DNA of 57,177 nucleotides, taken from contig JANBPT010000201.1 of assembly GCA_027575765.1 (NCBI GenBank), positions 1 to 57,177 of the forward strand, in the 5' to 3' direction. Within the stretch, counting starts at the first letter, position 1; each line of letters begins with the position of its first letter. The translations under genes and the position numbers were made by a program. Of this stretch, positions 11,515 through 22,728 are shown piece by piece. Under the pieces are notes generated by a model. The model had not been told where the DNA came from. It was given only the letters and a program-made list of their open reading frames with translations, and made no database searches. This DNA comes from Tieghemiomyces parasiticus. Lineage: Eukaryota > Kickxellomycota > Dimargaritomycetes > Dimargaritales > Dimargaritaceae.

Positions 11515-14500
11515 TGCCACCAAGCAATACCTACATCGTCAACACGATGACGGAAAGGGAGGGGAAACAGGCCCTCTGGTGTGATATGTCCTAGTTCGCG
11601 CACGTATCCCCACCGCCTTGTAGCAGCCACCGAGAAGAGGAGGATGTAAATGGGGTGTATGTGTGCGATAAGAGGCGGCAGGGCGATAAGGCCAGTCTCG
11701 ACCCTCTCTTTTCTTTGGACTCGCTCACGCAGAGCTCGCCACTGTATCCCCTCGAACAACTCACGCGCCGGCCTTGTCACCCCAGACTATTAGGTCTAAC
11801 CCAATAACACAGCGTTGATAACCAAAGTGAGGGTAATGGGAAGGATGAAGGTGAATTCTGGCGACAGGGTCAGAGCTTGGAGGTGGGAAAGGGAAATGGG
11901 GGATAGGATAATGGAGAGGGGAGGATGCCACTTACAGCCTTGACCCAACTCACCAGACTAGCGAGGTAGAGAGTAGCCTAGAGAGATGAAAAAAATGGGG
12001 GGGCGAAGGTAGTGAGGGAAGGGTGGAGGCGCAAGTGTGAACAACCACACCTGCGGTTGGGCGAGTACAGGAGTCGGACTGGTGGTGGGCTTTGTGCAAC
12101 GTTTCGCCGACCTCAACGGGGTCCAATTGGATGTCTAAGAAGACGGAAAGGCCACCAAGGCCAAGACGACCCTCGTGACATCCGCTTTCTCACTTCTTTT
12201 TCCTACCTCATCCGCTCTTTCACCTCCAGTGGAGGACGCGAAGCGGATGGTGGCGGCGCCGGGGTCGGTGGCCAAGTCCTTGTTCACTAGTTTAATGGAC
12301 GCCTTCCACGCGCCGGTTGTACGTCGGGGCAGAAAACAGATCCGCCGCCCCCCGTTGCGCCCTCTATAGTCGGATTTTTGTTACAATGGGGGGGGGGTAG
12401 GCTATGCGACGTATACCAGACCCTCCCGACACTCGTGTAACCCCGGCCATACAATAGCCAGAGGAGAAGGGGAGGAATGTAGGTGGATATGGGTATTCTG
12501 GGGAAGGAGGGACCTTGTGGTAGACTGGGTGCATATGCGGGACCATCTAGTTCGCGACGTACACCAACAAAGGCATTATTCGCTTTCTGATAAACAACTC
12601 TCCACCCGAGTCACGTCTCCCGATAAGGATATGTGCAACGGCCAAGTCAAGGTCATATGGGTGGGGCAGCCAGGGATACGACCGACGCACGCTGTGAACG
12701 CGGAAAATATCCTGCAGTCAGCAGGAAGAGGGGAGGGAGTCCAAAATGAACCTTGGCCTGCCAATTTCTAAATAATATCAAAGCAGCGAATCTCCCTGTC
12801 GTCCCCTGTTTAGGTATGCTGCAAAGTAGCGTCTATGGGCAATTATCGAGCAATGTTTATTATGCTGGCACTAAAGGATTTAATAGGTTTAGCTTGATAC
12901 GATTCCGCCACATTCTCCCCCCCCCTTCACCACCTTCGTACGCCACACTGGCCACCAATCAGAGGGTCAAATACCCCGGCCTTGACTGAATAGCAAGCCG
13001 AATGTGATTTGATACCAAATAGAGATCTGCTGGGGTATACGATTTAAACTGGTCGAGGGCTCATTGGATACGGGCAATGGTCTACAGCTCTCGATTACCT
13101 CATCGAGGTCATTTGGGATCAGTCCCCGGAAGATGAGTTTAGTGAAACACCGCCGATGTCATATTAGCGATTGATTAAGTTGTGATGATTCGGTATCCAG
13201 CTCTGCCGCTATCCGAGTCACTTGTTTTGCTATCATACACACGAAGTAGGCCGTTACAGTCCACACAGCCGGGCGAGTATGTGCGTTAGAGGTCACCACA
13301 AAGTCACAGGCATCCGACCATGAACGATGTCTGCAGCGGTAGTATCTACTCCGCTATTTCATATGCTCCGCCCGTTGTGTCTCTTTCGTTATCATAGCAA
13401 GACTGGTTATACCTGTCCTACCAGTATCCTCGCAGGCAGCGGTGCTGTTCACTCTTCAAACCTAACCTTATCCATAGCCCCTCGACACGGTCTCTGCTAC
13501 GGGGACTGTCGACCGTTGCGCCAGGTCATCACGCGCCACTGTTAAACGCTGGTGACACCTGGAAGTCAGTGGGTAAGAGTGGCGAGGGAGGGGGGCAACG
13601 GCCAAGGAGGGACTGGCGAGATCATCTCGACACTAAACCTAAACCCGAGTAATAACCTCCTTATGGTAAGGGTTTTTTTTTTCTTTACTGATTCGCCCTA
13701 CGGATTTTCTACTCCACATCGTGGCACTCGGCATATATGACATTATGTTTTTTTAAATGGTGATAATATGTTCAGTTGACTACTCAAGCGCAGGCGTTAC
13801 TGGTACAATTTAGATCGTTTTCCTAGGTCTGCTCGACAGACATCGCAACTCCCGGCTATCCACGCCAACTACCAAAGAAAGCCACTAGCTCGATCCCACC
13901 TTGATTAAGTTGACAGTTGGCATGCATAAAAAAGGGGAGGGAAAGAGGCTTGCGCTGTGAGTGATGCAGTCCTCCCCGATAACAGCGTCGGACTGTGCGA
14001 CCAACGACCCGGCACTTGCCAGCCCCCTTCCCACTCGACATGGATTGTCAATACCCACCTAGGTTATCAGTGAGTGCACGGCGGGTTCAGGGGAGCGTTC
14101 CCGAGCCTGCCGCCCTTTTCCTTGCCCCCAAGTAAACACTCGGGTGAGGTGGGTTACCCACACCTTCCATAGTGAGGCCGTCCGTATTCCGGGACCTAGT
14201 GATCCCAGTGGCTCTACCATAGTCCGCTCATCGTGTACTGGATTGCTACGTCTTACTTGAAAAGTAAAAATAATACTTATTTTTCCTGAAGCACAGTTTC
14301 CGTCAGTTGTGATCACGCGCTGAGAAGCCGAGGTGTGTGTGTCTAACCACGCCACCCCCTCGCCCGTATACTGTTGCATAAAGGGCAGGGGAGCCCTTTC
14401 TCATCTGACAGTCGTAGCAGCATGGTTGGGAAAAAAAGATCACCACACCTTCGCGTGTAGGTGGACTTGGTTGCTACCCCCCCCAACCTGGTATAATTAT

Positions 14501-16434
14501 ACCCAGCGACATTACTTCCCGTCCTTTGAATCGCGTGCCGCGGTGTTCGTTAAAAAGAGAAGTATATCCTTACTGGGGACGTCCTTGTCATACAGCAGGC
14601 TCCATAACGCGCTGACGAACGAATACACATGTTCCTGGGTATCGGATAACCATGGCTTCTACAGCCGTTTTGCGGGCCTCGGTCTGGTGGACAGGACAAA
14701 ACCACTTGACTAAAATATCATGTGGCCTCATAGCTCCATGGAAATACACAATGCATAATGATCCATCAAGGAATTACCCGACTATCGAGCAGGGTGGAAA
14801 GGTCGTAGCTAGAAAACCTAGGGTGACAGGCAATGGTCGGTTGGACACCCAAAGCATTTCCCATTTACACTCCTCTGCTAATCCTATACTGCCGACGTGG
14901 CTTTTGACCTTCTAGGTGATAGCCTCGTGAATAATACGCCTCCGCACCCCAGCTTGCGCCACGGTGTTCCGTGCCATGGGCGTCCGAAGTCGTTGCGACC
15001 CTTTTTTTGAAGATCGTGGGATAGTAGGCACCCTAGTTTTGGCCCGAGTGAGAAATCTAAACTAAGAAACCTAAAGTACCGAGAAAACTCGGCGGAGGGC
15101 GGCTAATAAGCCCCTTCTCACGCCGATGTTAGCCCTGAATTTTCAACATGGGCTGACCGCCACGGTCCGTAATGTAGACTACTTAAATCGGTAGACCATA
15201 CACCCATGTTACTATTGATCGATTGTTTATGTTCCCTCTCCGGTTCATCGCCATCAACTTGAAAAGCAAACGGTCGGCCGACTTGGCTGTACCACTACTA
15301 GCCCTGTCTTCCACTGGCGATTGGACATCGAAAGTCATGAGTTGAAGTGACTTTGAAGACCGGGGACGGCTGATCAATGGACCCGCCTCGTGTCACCTCG
15401 CTTGTCTTCAGGTGTAAAAAATAATAAAAATGACCGGAGGTTCCACCTGACAGATAGGCACTTAGGACTTTGCTTTCACTTAGACTGGTTGTTTCTTTGG
15501 TAGGTTCACCCCTAAAGGTGCTTACAAAGGCGGTGTGAGCATCGATACGCAAGTAGAGACCTGATCGCAAAGAGGTATTAGACGCAAACTGGCACAGACG
15601 TTTCCTTTCCCTCCGATCATGATAAAAGACAGACACCGGGTACGGCTCGATCCGACATGACCCCAAGCGGGACCCATTTCCCCTTCTCGGCACCCCCTCC
15701 CCTTCACACAGCATTCATTACGAGGCCGCTTCCCACCTGATATCACTGCACCGCAAGGCGGTTTCAGATGGCTTGATGTAGACGTGCTGTGCGACTAATC
15801 CTGGGGTGAGAAGGGGCGTACCTTGTACTTCTGTGGCTTCCTGCTCCTTTGCCATCGCTACCTGACGGACACCCTCTACCCCCAAAAAGGGTGTTTTTCT
15901 GCGGGGCCCGCCCGTGAAAGCAAGGATATATCTGCCGGCATTACATTAGCGTAGGATTTCCACGGCCGTTAGTTTAACCAGCGCCGAAACCACCTCGTTT
16001 TTCCTAAGGTTAAAACCAAAGTGCTGTTTATTCATTATTCTCGAATGGCGTCGTAAAAATGATAGGCGTATTAATGGAGAGGTTATTAGTAAAACCAATA
16101 AGTGAGTGCATGCATATGTGGACTGCAACTAAACAAAAAAAAACTTTCATACCTGACGAGAGCGGTGTACATACAAGGGACTATAAAGTGGCCCAGTGCG
16201 CTACCTCTCCGCCCCCTTCTTCGCCTCCTGACCTGTCCAATATGTTCAGGCAGGAGCTTGGGAAGCTATAGTGCGCGAATAGGGTGACTGATGTCCTAAT
16301 GATTAATGCAGGACGAGTTGCGAGAATACCATTAAACATAAATAGGTAAGATGTAGGGGATCCAAAATGGGGTTTCCGTGGAAAAGTAGCAAGTCAAGGG
16401 ACTGGACCATAACATTTGTAAAGAAATATGCCGA
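11515..16434. other. 5-kb spacer between the two transporter paralogues
   Basis: Contains no gene I can name. From 11820 to 12020 the plus strand is strongly purine-rich. From 12010 to 12370 the sequence becomes GC-rich and coding-like (listed separately). Beyond that are only short open frames, G/C homopolymers (G10 at 12388-12397, C9 at 12917-12925, C8 at 14477-14484) and an AT-rich perfect hairpin (AAAAATAA / TTATTTTT at 14266-14273 / 14277-14284). No trace of a third transporter copy was seen. Confidence 0.5.
12016..12369. other. GC-rich coding-like island, unidentified (possible exon pair or gene relic)
   Basis: This stretch has the GC-rich codon texture of real genes but no complete open frame. 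On the minus strand a frame contains NKDLATDPGAATIRFASSTG, then a possible splice donor and a TCTTCTTAG acceptor leading into DIQLDPVEVGETLHKAHHQS. On the plus strand a frame reads VGLVVGFVQRFADLNGVQLD, a stop, then SVAKSLFTSLMDAFHAPVVR to a TAG at 12367-12369. I cannot tell which strand codes, and no family is recognised. It may be an exon pair of a small spliced gene or a decayed gene. Confidence 0.2.
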
Positions 16435-17784
16435 CTAGTTGCTAAAGTGAGCAACAATCGCAACGATGGCAAAGTAGGTACCGTAGCCGCAGGCCATGAG
16501 GGCGATAAGGATGCAAAGGATGCTAAACGCGATGAGGGCATAGTTCATGGAGCGGATACCGAACAGGCGCCAGTAGCAGAGGATGGGCAGCACAAAAATG
16601 ATGAGACTGTTGGACAGGGACCCGATGAGGGACATGAGGAGGTCAACGGGGAGCAGCATGGCCGGGATGGTAAGAATCACGACAGTGGCGACGCGGAAGC
16701 AGACGCGGATCATAAACTCGCGGGCCTTGCCGAGGCGCTGGACAGTGATACCGTAAGAATCCTCAACCTCGAGGGCAAAGGCGGTCAGCATGATGGGGGC
16801 GGCCAGGATGACGTGGGCGACCAACATGAGGATGGCGATGGTGGTGGCCGGGCTGGATGGGAGACTGTTGTAGATAGGGGACTTGGCGGCAGCGCCGTAA
16901 ACCTGGTAACCGACGATACCGATAGACAGGTACATGGCGACGATGGCGATGGTGGCCATGGTGAGGACCTTGGCCCAGGATTGCGGATTCTTCATGGCAG
17001 ACTCGGTATGCGGGTACACCACGTTACCACCGAAGGAGAAGCAGATACTGCCCATGGCGACCGGGACCATACTCCAGTGAACGACGGCGTGCTCGGACTC
17101 AAGGTTGTTGGGCAGGTCAATCAGGCCCATGACGACGACGACGATGATCATGACCAGAGTAGCGACGGCACCAAACACGGCCAGTATAGCCACCTCCTTC
17201 ATGCTCTTGACCAGGGCGAAGGGTAGGCACACAAGGACAGCGGCAATGGCGATCCACAGGGCTTGGTGGACGTGCACGTTATAGTGCACAATGAGGTCGT
17301 GGACACTGTTACCGGCGATGTTGATGTAGACGCAGGCGCTACCTAGGCAGATGGAGTAGTGGAGGACCAGGACGACGTATTTACCAATTTTACCAAAGGC
17401 CGCATGGCCTACGTCAGAGAAACTGCTGAGCCGCTCGCCGTCTTTGTAGTAGAGACACCGGATGAGTAGGTGACCGGTGAAGAGACTGAAGAGACCGGCA
17501 ATGGCCACACAGGCGATACCGATCCAACCGGCCTGGCCGAACGAGTAAGGAAGCTGGAGGGTACCCGTGCCAGCAATGACGCACACGATGTTAAAGAAGG
17601 CTCCCATGCTGGAACCCGTGCGTTCCTCGTGGCCATGACCACCAGCGGCCTTCTCGTCGCCGGCTGACAGTTGGCTGTTGAAGCTCTTGACATCGTCGTC
17701 GGCATAAGTGTAGTCGACCGTGGGGGACACGGGGGCCGGGACCGCCATATTCTTGACGTCCGCGTTGTAGGCAACGGACGACAT
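16435..17784 (-). CDS. Amino acid/auxin permease family (AAAP) transporter, copy B
   Basis: A 449-residue paralogue of the transporter at 9732-11051, same strand. From the GHGHEERTGSS motif onward the two align almost without gaps through all hydrophobic segments. They share identical blocks such as NIVCVIAGTGTLQLP, LLIRCLYYKDGERLSS, LVKSMKEVAILA, FSFGGNVVYPH, LVAHVILAAPIMLT, QRLGKAREFMIR and CYWRLFGIRSMNYA. The N-terminal tails and the last about 20 residues differ, which suggests divergence in sorting or regulation rather than in the transport core. I start it at the ATG at 17784 (MSSVAYNADV). A second in-frame ATG at 17823 is possible, and the frame further upstream has only a GTG. It is predicted to be an H+-coupled amino-acid carrier with unknown substrate and membrane. 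Confidence 0.92.
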   Translation of the reverse strand: MSSVAYNADVKNMAVPAPVSPTVDYTYADDDVKSFNSQLSAGDEKAAGGHGHEERTGSSMGAFFNIVCVIAGTGTLQLPYSFGQAGWIGIACVAIAGLFSLFTGHLLIRCLYYKDGERLSSFSDVGHAAFGKIGKYVVLVLHYSICLGSACVYINIAGNSVHDLIVHYNVHVHQALWIAIAAVLVCLPFALVKSMKEVAILAVFGAVATLVMIIVVVVMGLIDLPNNLESEHAVVHWSMVPVAMGSICFSFGGNVVYPHTESAMKNPQSWAKVLTMATIAIVAMYLSIGIVGYQVYGAAAKSPIYNSLPSSPATTIAILMLVAHVILAAPIMLTAFALEVEDSYGITVQRLGKAREFMIRVCFRVATVVILTIPAMLLPVDLLMSLIGSLSNSLIIFVLPILCYWRLFGIRSMNYALIAFSILCILIALMACGYGTYFAIVAIVAHFSN

Positions 17785-20529
17785 GGTGATAATGTCTAGA
17801 AGGTACGAGGAGAGGGACGACATCACGGTGGGTTGGATGAGGTTGAAGGCACGGGTTAGTATTGCCAGCGAAGAGGGGGTTAAGAAGTGACGGAGTAGGA
17901 GCAAAAAAAAATAGCTGTACCTAACTAGGTCCTGCAATAGTGACTTCGCATAGCAAAAACTGGGTAACTCGGTCTTGCCCGACACTCCTTTTGCAGTAAC
18001 TACGGCATAGACCCGCTTCCGAGACCAATGGTTGCGGGCTGTCAGTGATTGAAAAACTTCCTCGGAGTTTCACACCGCACTACGGAAGAGGTTTGGGGCT
18101 GTGTATCCTTTGGCCCGCCAGGGGCACGGAAGGGGGTTTCTCAACTCTGCGTCACGAACGTGGAGTGATCAAGTTTATGTCTTACCAATAATCGGGAGAT
18201 CTAATGTTTGTCGATGGGGAGAACAGAGCCTGGTAGGCGAAAGGGGTTGGCCGCTCTACAGCTAAATGTTACAAAAATAAATAGAGCTACGGTCCACTAG
18301 CAATTAAGCCACACTAATGCTAGGTTGGTACGAATAGACGAGCTAGAGAATAAATTACGCGGCCGCTGGGAGGGGCATGAAACCAGGGGGAGGATCGGCA
18401 GGGTCCCTGAGATGTGGCGGGGTCAAGTGTGGGGTGAACTACAGTGAGGAGCCGGGCGCTCCTTTGGAGAGTTTAAATACCGATGCCTGAACTGCCGAAT
18501 GCCATGCATTCTCACGCCCTTCTCCTTACCCAGGGCCAGAGAGGAGGAGAAGGAAACGATCCCCCCAATTCCCTCACCGCGTTCGAGCCACCAAAGGAGC
18601 GGATCGCAGCTCCTTCTTTTTTTTTGTAACCCGGACAGCGAATGGCGTGAAGTGGGTGAGCCATTCGGTAGAGAGCGTTTGCGGTGATGCAGCTATGAAC
18701 TGACAGGCGCCTGGATTTTTTTTTCATGTATCATGCACTGTGGACCTTGAACGACCGGCCCTAAACCAATGCGACGAATACACGAGAAAAAAAGCGTTTG
18801 TGCGATCTCTTTCCGCACTGCGCTATACTTTCACCACCTCAGGGACTCACCTTCCCCTCTTTTATGCCCTGTGGAGGCCCATTACACAAACCGAAGGCCC
18901 GCTGAGGATAAGTATAGGCCCACAGCCACCAGGTGTAACGACCGGGAGCAAATGGGTCACTGTGGTGGCGGAAACGGTGCGTCCAACGCCGCGGTCTACG
19001 ATTCGCCAGGGTGACGAGCAGCCCGCTTGATGACACCTCAATATCACTTTGCAGAACAACCGTCAGCAAGAGAGGCCCACACTAACGTAGAGGTGAAGTT
19101 CTAGCCGTTTCAAAGCACGGTACATTAGCCATCCAACTCACCTGTTTTTCACTCGATGTAGCGGTACACACATATACACACAAAAGCCACCTAGCCGGCG
19201 CGTTAGGAGAGGTCTGTTCTATGACTCACACTACAGCGTGTAACTAGCAGCTTGTGAAGAGACCTAACGGCCCCCCCCCTCATCACCGTTTAAGTTCAAC
19301 TACCTCCGTCTCTACCATGGTGCATCGACGGGAGACCCCAGGAGCAGTGTCCAACATGATCAAACAAGGTCCCTAGGCTGTGTTCGGCATTGCTTAACTA
19401 CCGGTTGATCCCGGAAGATACGGGCCATCGCGCAATGTTTGAAGCTCCCTCCGACATCTGTATCACCAAGGGAGCGGGCCCATTCCGAAGTACGGGCGTA
19501 TCGCACTGGCGGATATCGAACCCTATTCAAACCTCCGGCGCTTTTTCCACCCGGGAATTCAGTTGTATGCCACTATCTGCCGGAACCTGGGCGTAGCTGA
19601 CACTCCTAAACACCGCCTGCCTTATCGTTTTATGCCAAAGTCATGCTATGAACGCTAATAAATTGAGAAAATGTCGGCTTGCCGTTGCCAGCGCAGATAG
19701 AGTGATCTTATTTACTACAGCTGGGTGCCGCACGGGTCGCACCAATCTCCGATGTCGGTGACCAACATTCCACGCAATGGATCCAAGTCCTAAAGTATTA
19801 AGACTCGCCCGTTTGATGTGTGATAGAATGACGATGTAGTGAAGAGATTGGCGGTATTTCTGGGAGATTAGGGGCATGTACATGACACTCGAAACTCCAT
19901 TATCACTGTTCAGGCAGGAGGGAGGTATTGAACCAACAAGGTACGCGGTGCCTTAGTTGAGCCCGCGGCCCGGGTGCTGTCATGCTGTTCCTTTGAGTGA
20001 GACAAGAGAGGGAGCTGGGGCGGAGGCGGACTGGGGAACGGTAAGCTAGTGTGAGCGGCGGGATTGTATTATGGTGTCAGGTAAACGGAACCCCTCCCTT
20101 CCGGGCTCTGTGGACACGGGAGCACCATCTGGAAGTGGCCAGAGAGCGGGCAGGATACGAGTAAGGGAGGGGGCTGGTATGGTTGCCGACACGAGAACCC
20201 GCAGCAGGAGTGAGGGGTTTGAAGTGATAAGGGAGGCTGGCTAGCTTCTCCTAATTTCAACGCAGAGAGAGTCGCTGGACAGGTTGGGAAATCCGAAATT
20301 GGTAAGGGACGGGAAGAAGCAAAGAGGAGAGGACTATGAGTGGGACAGATTGCACCGCCCTGCATAGCAATCTGGAGGGGGAGGTTCAGGGTAGCAGGCT
20401 TCCTGGTGCATTGCCGACAGGTCCGGAGAATATGGTCACGCTTGGCGCGTCTACAGTAGGTGTTTTGGAGAGTGACATGGGCTCACATGTCAAGTTCAGG
20501 ACCCCTAAACGAATGCAGGAAGGACATGA
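17785..20529. other. Gene-poor spacer upstream of transporter copy B
   Basis: Includes the presumed promoter and leader of transporter copy B (pyrimidine-rich on the minus strand near 17800-18000). The rest has only short open frames without motif or codon-bias support. A C9 tract lies at 19271-19279. No RNA gene or mobile element was recognised. Confidence 0.5.
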
Positions 20530-20832
20530 CTACAGCCGCGAACTTTGGCTAGAAGAGGCAGTGCCCCCGTTACCCACGCTGGGGACGATAGTCGGGTGCT
20601 CGAAGCGTTCGCTGGCGAATGATATCACGGTGCCGAGGGTGACTAGAGCTTCCACGGCCTCATTAGTATATACATGGCAGCAGTAGTTGCAGTGTGGCAG
20701 GAGGAGGTCGCCAGCGGTTCCCGGGGAGGCCAGCCGAGGGAAGTTTTGGTTGGTGGCCCAAGTGAGGGCTATCCACCAATCGGTCGCAAGCGGCACCAGT
20801 GCCAGTGTGCCTACTAGCCATCCGCCAATGAG
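20530..20832 (-). CDS. Unidentified coding-like exon with a membrane segment (possible terminal exon or gene relic)
   Basis: A 101-codon minus-strand frame ends at a TAG (20532-20530). It has the NNC/NNG-rich codon usage of the true genes here. It starts with a strongly hydrophobic stretch (LIGGWLVGTLALVPLATDWW), continues with a short Cys cluster (HCNYCCH) and ends in a Ser-rich tail. No ATG lies in the frame, and it is preceded directly by CTAG, which could be a splice acceptor. It may therefore be the last exon of a spliced gene whose upstream exon I could not place. A GTGAG 38 bases upstream would make an unusually short intron and the phase does not fit. It may instead be a pseudogene. 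No family is recognised. Confidence 0.3.
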   Translation of the reverse strand, partial: LIGGWLVGTLALVPLATDWWIALTWATNQNFPRLASPGTAGDLLLPHCNYCCHVYTNEAVEALVTLGTVISFASERFEHPTIVPSVGNGGTASSSQSSRL

Positions 20833-21672
20833 CTAGCGGTCATCAAGGCTACCGACCCCGATAGTCTCACCGTAGGTCCGCACGGTCTACATGTGAGATT
20901 GCAGCTTGGGCATTAGGACTGGACAGAAAGCGATAAAAAAAGCCGCTCGTTAGTTCGAACTGCTTGACGGGAAATATAGCTGCAGCTGGTGGATATGGAA
21001 ATGTAATGATGGTCATTACTGGACGCGCGTGTGGAGGGTAAATCGGCCCTGGTGGCCACCCAGTTATACACTGGATTCCAACTGGGGCCATCTGGCAGCG
21101 GGTGGGTACTGGATGCAGTTATCTGGTCGGTAAAACTAGACGTACGTGGGAATCTGGGTAGCGTGGGTGAATAGGTGGATGAACTGCAGTATAGATGATC
21201 TACGAAGCTAGAGAGCAAGTAGATGTTGCTAAAAAAAGTAACATGGCGCTGTTTTCTTTATCAAAGCCCACAATTTTCGATTTTATGATTTCTTTTTTAC
21301 AGGTGCTTAACTGAAAAGGTTAGAACTACCTATAGTGAGGGGGGGGGACGGGTATCACCAGCCCGAGACGCCGCTGTTGTATTGGCACTTATCGTCGTAC
21401 AGGTACCAAGTTTGAGTAGAGGCTCATAGATAAGCCCGGCAGGGTCGTCAAGATGGTACGAGGTGCCACCACCTTTGGTCTCCTAATACCGCGCACCTCA
21501 ACTATTGTCTCGAAGTACTGCGAGCCTAGGATGGATACGGGATATGCAATTTATAATCAAACAGCCTCAGGCTTTATACACGGACAAACGATAGTTAGTA
21601 GTCCACAAACAACGCAAAAAAAAATCAAGGCAGATACATAGATAAACCCAAAGGGGTTGCAACGGTCCTTGG
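20833..21672. other. Spacer, nothing recognised
   Basis: Lies between the orphan exon and the SWIB gene. It holds short open frames only, a G9 tract at 21339-21347 and an A-rich run (aaaaaaaa) near 21617 just downstream of the SWIB stop. If the orphan exon belongs to a spliced gene, its upstream exons should lie here. Confidence 0.4.
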
Positions 21673-22728
21673 TCATTGCGTGGCAATTTCCTGCTGCGCC
21701 GGCTCAGTGGGCTCCTCCGTTCCGGCTACCGGTGCGTCGCTGTTCTCCCCAGCTTTCTCGGTCGGCTCGCCGCCCTCAATGTCACTGAGGTGGGCGCCCA
21801 GCAATTTGTTCATCCCAAACATGCTGATCCGGTTGGTGTGGAACAGCTCTTTAAGTTTGTCGTCGCAGAGGATAAACCGCCGGTCACTGCTATCTTGCAG
21901 GTCGTTAGCCTTGATATAGATCCAGAGCAATTTGACCATTTGTGGGCGGGAGGCCTGCGAGGTGGTATAAGGGTAGAATTGGTGGACGTGGAAAGTGGGC
22001 CATCAAGAGGTCGGTAAGGATAACGGGGGGGGGAGCATGTCGACCTGTGTTCATTTTAAATCGCACAGCCGGTCATATCTAGCCCACAGCTATCAGCATC
22101 CACCGGTCATGTTGCTTACCTGGTCGACCTTTATTATGGAGGCCAGAGTCGGGGAAACGTTCATAGTCTTGTTGAAATTGTTGTTCGGGGCCTTAATCTT
22201 GGTGGCGTACGGGTCGGGGTTCTTGGGCTTTTTCGTTTTTTTGGCGCTGGCCTTACCCTTAGCCGCCTTGGGAGGATCCTTCTCGACCTTCTTTTTGGGG
22301 GGTTTGGTGGACATGCCCAGTTCGGAAAAGGTTCGTTTTTTCCCGGACGTGGCGGAGGAGCCCGGTGATAAGGGAAGGGAGGATACGCTGGAATCGCTAC
22401 CAGGAGTTAAGCTGTCGTCAAATAGCGATTCGAGATGCAGGGAGTGGGAGACCGCGGCAGGTTGTGTGGGAAGCACTGATGCGACATGAACGTTGGTGGC
22501 GGAGGCCGGGGTAGCCAGCGCGGGTAAGGTCGTCGGCGCAGGGGGTGAAGTCACCGGCGGCTGCTGTATAACCTCATAGCATTTTAAAATCAGGTCGTCC
22601 ACTTTGTCCTTGACGGCGGAGAGATCGATACCTTTCTCCTGCTGCAGCTGCTTACGGACCTTACGCGCCGAAATGGATTCCGGGTCGGAGGCCCGGAGGA
22701 TCTCTGGCGGTGCCAAAGTCAAAGGCAT
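21673..22728 (-). CDS. DEK_C-SWIB domain chromatin/RNA-pol-I associated protein (Uaf30/Tri1 family)
   Basis: Two exons, 22728-22120 and 21954-21673, flank a 165-base phase-0 intron (GTAAGC donor, CGCAG acceptor) and encode 296 residues. Residues 1-55 form a DEK C-terminal-like helical domain (SARKVRKQLQQEKGIDLSAV). A Pro/Ser-rich linker and a Lys-rich basic region (KKPKNPDPYATK) follow. The SWIB/MDM2 domain runs from about residue 180 to 260: NVSPTLASIIKVDQ is joined by splicing to ASRPQMVKLLWIYIKANDLQ, then DRRFILCDDKLKELF and MFGMNKLLGAHL. The intron falls exactly between the conserved SWIB halves, and splicing restores the family's SRPQ.VK.LW motif, so the junction is secure. Yeast relatives are Uaf30, a subunit of the rDNA upstream activating factor, and Tri1. 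A nuclear role is expected, but which of the two it matches cannot be settled. The C-terminal tail is acidic. Confidence 0.93.

Noticed and set aside
15409..15436. Mariner-like terminal repeat (TCAGGTGTAAAAAATAATAA)
   Set aside because: No matching inverted end or transposase fragment was found nearby, so it is probably chance AT-rich sequence.
16447..17226. 259-codon plus-strand open frame
   Set aside because: It lies antisense to the AAAP transporter copy B and is Asp/Gly/His-rich in the way an antisense of GC3-biased membrane-protein codons produces. No motif.
17824..17985. N-terminal extension of transporter copy B
   Set aside because: The upstream frame begins at GTG and encodes a hydrophobic segment not seen in copy A, so it is treated as leader.
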